DNA of 64,000 nt, from the NCBI RefSeq assembly GCF_001571325.1, contig NZ_BCTO01000023.1, positions 171,477 to 235,476 of the forward strand, written 5' to 3'. The DNA comes from Delftia tsuruhatensis NBRC 16741 (lineage in GTDB: Bacteria > Pseudomonadota > Gammaproteobacteria > Burkholderiales > Burkholderiaceae_C). The position numbers were made by a program, and so were the translations under genes. This document shows, in pieces, positions 62,297-64,000 of the stretch. A model generated the notes under the pieces. The model ran no database searches, had not been told where the DNA came from, and saw nothing but the letters and a program-made list of their open reading frames with translations. Positions within the stretch are counted from its first letter, which is position 1; every line of letters starts with the position of its first letter.

Positions 62297-62620
62297 TCAA
62301 ACCAGCGCCTTCCCCTTCACCCACAACCCAAACTCCTTCATCACTTCCACCACGGGCTTGAGCCGCTCCCCATCCTGGGTCAGTTCGTACTCCACCTTGA
62401 TCGGCGCCGTGGGGTAGACGGTGCGCTTGACCAGGCCTGCTTCCTCCAGCGCGCGAAGGTCCAGGGTGAGGGAGCGTTGGGAGATGCCGGGCATGTCGCG
62501 GCGCAGGTCGTTGAAGCGCCGGGGGCCGTCGATGAGGTAGGAGGCGATGAGCAGCCTCCAGCGGCCGCCCAGCAGGCGCATGGCTTCTTCCACGGAGCAG
62601 CCGGAGATGTTGGATTTCAT
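62297..62620 (-). CDS. HxlR-family transcriptional regulator, copy 2
   Basis: A 107-residue HxlR regulator, identical to copy 1 but ending KGKALV instead of KGKAPA because the IS remnant joins right at the 3' end. It is divergent from the glutathione S-transferase gene, a usual HxlR target arrangement, with a 150-base region between. The leader differs at four positions from that of copy 1. It probably remains functional. Confidence 0.9.
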   Translation of the reverse strand: MKSNISGCSVEEAMRLLGGRWRLLIASYLIDGPRRFNDLRRDMPGISQRSLTLDLRALEEAGLVKRTVYPTAPIKVEYELTQDGERLKPVVEVMKEFGLWVKGKALV

Positions 62621-62676
62621 AGCACATTCATCATAGGCAGACGGCAGGTATATTTTTTTAACCTATGGGCAGTTTT
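62305..62676. repeat. 372-base direct repeat, right copy (HxlR gene)
   Basis: Right partner of the repeat at 57830-58201. Substitutions are at 62641, 62645, 62650 and 62651, all upstream of the start codon. Beyond 62676 the flank leads to the GST gene, which probably marks the ancestral neighbour. Confidence 0.9.
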
Positions 62677-62770
62677 TTTGCCTTCTTCCAGATTTATCCC
62701 TGGTGCATGACATTGGCCAGGGGCTGTGCCTGAACGCGCAGGCCCCTTGTTCCATCACCAGAGAAATTCC

Positions 62771-63403
62771 ATGAAGCTGTATTACCTGCCGGGCGCCTGT
62801 TCGCTGGCGCCGCACATTGTCCTGAACGAGCTGGGGCTTGATTTCCAACTGGTCCGGGTGGACCACAAGACCCACCAGACGGAAGACGGCAGGGACTTCC
62901 GTGCGCTCAGCCCGTTCGGCTATGTCCCCCTGCTGGAGCTGGACGACGGCAGCCTGCTGCGGGAAGGGCCCGCCGTCCTGCAGTACCTGGCGGACCTGGG
63001 GCCTGCGTCGCTTCTGGCGCCGGCCCATGGCAGCCTGGAGCGCTATCGGCTGCTGGAGTGGCTGGCCTTTCTGAATTCGGAAATCCACAAGGGCTTCATC
63101 CCGCTGCTGTATGCGGTGGCGGCGGGAAAGTACGGCGTGGAGACGGCCAAGCCCAAGCTGGAGCAGCGGTATGCCTGGGTGAACGCGCAACTGGCCGGCA
63201 AGCGCTACCTGATGGGCGACGGCTTCACCGTGGCCGATGCCTATCTGTTCGCGCTTACGCAGTGGGGGCAGGCGCCGTGGCTGGAGTCGGTCTACAAGAC
63301 GAGCATTCGCTTCGATGGCCTGGAGCATCTTGCAGGCTGGTATGCGCGGATGCGGGAGCGGCCTGCCGTGCGCCAGTCGCTGCAGGCGGAAGGGCTGCGG
63401 TAG
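62771..63403 (+). CDS. Glutathione S-transferase
   Basis: A 210-residue soluble GST of the beta/theta-like bacterial type. The thioredoxin-fold N-terminus starts MKLYYLPGACSLAPHIVLNE, the PLLELDDGSLLREGPAVLQYL block forms the glutathione site, and the C-terminal helical domain has GDGFTVADAYLFAL. It conjugates or reduces with glutathione in the cytoplasm. The ATG at 62771 follows AGAGAA; the frame is open to a GTG at 62726. It is divergent from HxlR copy 2, which may control it. Confidence 0.9.
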   Translation: MKLYYLPGACSLAPHIVLNELGLDFQLVRVDHKTHQTEDGRDFRALSPFGYVPLLELDDGSLLREGPAVLQYLADLGPASLLAPAHGSLERYRLLEWLAFLNSEIHKGFIPLLYAVAAGKYGVETAKPKLEQRYAWVNAQLAGKRYLMGDGFTVADAYLFALTQWGQAPWLESVYKTSIRFDGLEHLAGWYARMRERPAVRQSLQAEGLR

Positions 63404-63473
63404 ATGTGACGTAGGGGTGAGGTAGGGGGATAGGGGGAGGGCGCATGCCAAGGCCCTTGCGCCGGGTGCCCGT

Positions 63474-64000
63474 TCAAGGGGCAGGGCTGGCACCATCCCC
63501 CGGTCCGCCCTCCAGCGCCCGCAGCAGCAGGGAGAGCCGTTCATCCAGCGCGGCCAATTCGGCGGCGGGCATGGGCGCCAGCATGGCGCGCTCGTTGTCC
63601 AGGTGCGCTTCCACGGCGCGGTCTATCAGTTCCAGCCCCTGGTCGGTGAGCTGCACCAGCATGCTGCGCGCGTCCTGCGGGTTGGGCAAACGCTGCACCA
63701 GGCCGCGCGTCTCCAGGCTTTTCATGCGATGGGTCATGGTGCCCGAGGTGACCATGAGCGTGGAAAACAGGGCCGTGGGCGTGAGGCAGAAGGGCGCGCC
63801 CGAGCGGCGCAGCGTGGCCAGCACGTCGAATTCCCACATGGTCATGCCGAAGCGCGCAAAGCACTCTTCCAGCCGCTGCTCCAGCAGGGCGGCGCAGCGC
63901 TTGATGCGGCCTATGGGGCCCATGGGGCTGGGGTCCAGGTCCGGGCGTTCGCGGCGCCATTGGGCCAGGATGGTGTCGACATGGTCGGGCAGGCGTTGGG
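63474..64000 (-). CDS. MarR-family transcriptional regulator (start beyond right edge)
   Basis: A MarR-type winged-helix regulator. The core has WEFDVLATLRRSG, LTPTALFSTLMVTSGTMTHRMKSLETRGLVQR and PNPQDARSMLVQLTDQGLELI. The frame stays open upstream of the internal ATG at 63923, and those residues (LPDHVDTILAQWRRERPDLD) are typical of a MarR N-terminus, so the true start lies outside the window. The last residues (GGPGDGASPAP) are low-complexity. The GST and MarR genes are convergent. Confidence 0.88.
   Translation of the reverse strand, partial: QRLPDHVDTILAQWRRERPDLDPSPMGPIGRIKRCAALLEQRLEECFARFGMTMWEFDVLATLRRSGAPFCLTPTALFSTLMVTSGTMTHRMKSLETRGLVQRLPNPQDARSMLVQLTDQGLELIDRAVEAHLDNERAMLAPMPAAELAALDERLSLLLRALEGGPGDGASPAP

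Overview
The window is very G+C-rich with dense, short-spaced operons. The gene set (Bug/TctC solute-binding protein with TctAB, a ligase-associated repair cluster, SiaABCD, many two-component and chemotaxis genes) points to a beta-proteobacterium of the Comamonadaceae, most like Delftia/Comamonas/Acidovorax. This placement is inferred from gene content and style; no marker gene such as rRNA is present. I recognised no tRNA, rRNA or CRISPR array.

Layout. (1) 1-2.5 kb, minus: a SiaABCD-type signalling operon whose last gene, siaD, runs off the left edge. (2) 2.6-2.9 kb: a small DUF2789 gene. (3) 3.1-9.5 kb, plus: the four-gene DNA-repair cassette exonuclease / ATP-dependent ligase / Lhr-type helicase / PdeM. 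(4) 9.6-12.8 kb: an unknown protein, a ZntB-type transporter and a self-inhibited Fic protein. (5) 12.8-22.5 kb: a catabolic island. It holds an aminotransferase plus tctCBA (minus), divergent from a FadR-type regulator, a large FAD/Fe-S dehydrogenase and a GlcG-like protein (plus), and is closed by a second, closely related FadR-type regulator. (6) 22.7-29.2 kb: transglutaminase-like protein, TonB-dependent siderophore receptor behind a Fur box, B3/B4-domain protein, AraC regulator, ChrA. (7) 29.2-34.7 kb: exported methionine-sulfoxide repair operon msrB-dipZ-msrA, divergent from an OmpR-type two-component pair. (8) 34.8-38.9 kb: a glutamate-synthase-like FMN enzyme and a PepSY iron-reductase operon. 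(9) 38.9-49.5 kb: the most interesting part. An exported beta-helix protein lies divergent from hybrid kinase / REC-EAL / hybrid kinase with HPt / RcsB-like regulator, the same set as PvrSR-RcsCB of Pseudomonas. Palindromes TAAGA-N4-TCTTA resembling the enterobacterial RcsAB box sit in the divergent promoter region (two) and next to the cluster's far end (one). (10) 49.8-52.9 kb: a chemoreceptor with a C-terminal CheR/CheB docking pentapeptide and a BRO-family protein. (11) 53-64 kb: an accessory region. It holds a trypsin-like protease with a coiled-coil lipoprotein, a GyrI-type AraC regulator, and a visibly A+T-richer insert of about 4.1 kb bounded by two copies of one HxlR gene. The insert carries a GH18 chitinase-like gene without a signal peptide, an unrecognised two-part protein, a frameshifted gene with a hexanucleotide microsatellite, and a decayed IS5-family element. 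The window ends with a glutathione S-transferase divergent from the second HxlR copy, and a MarR regulator cut by the right edge.

How the parts could work together: the 39-49.5 kb block reads as one regulon in which two kinases feed a DNA-binding regulator and a c-di-GMP phosphodiesterase, with an exported surface-type protein as probable output. The Sia operon, also linked to c-di-GMP and biofilm in Pseudomonas, is a separate input to the same lifestyle decision.
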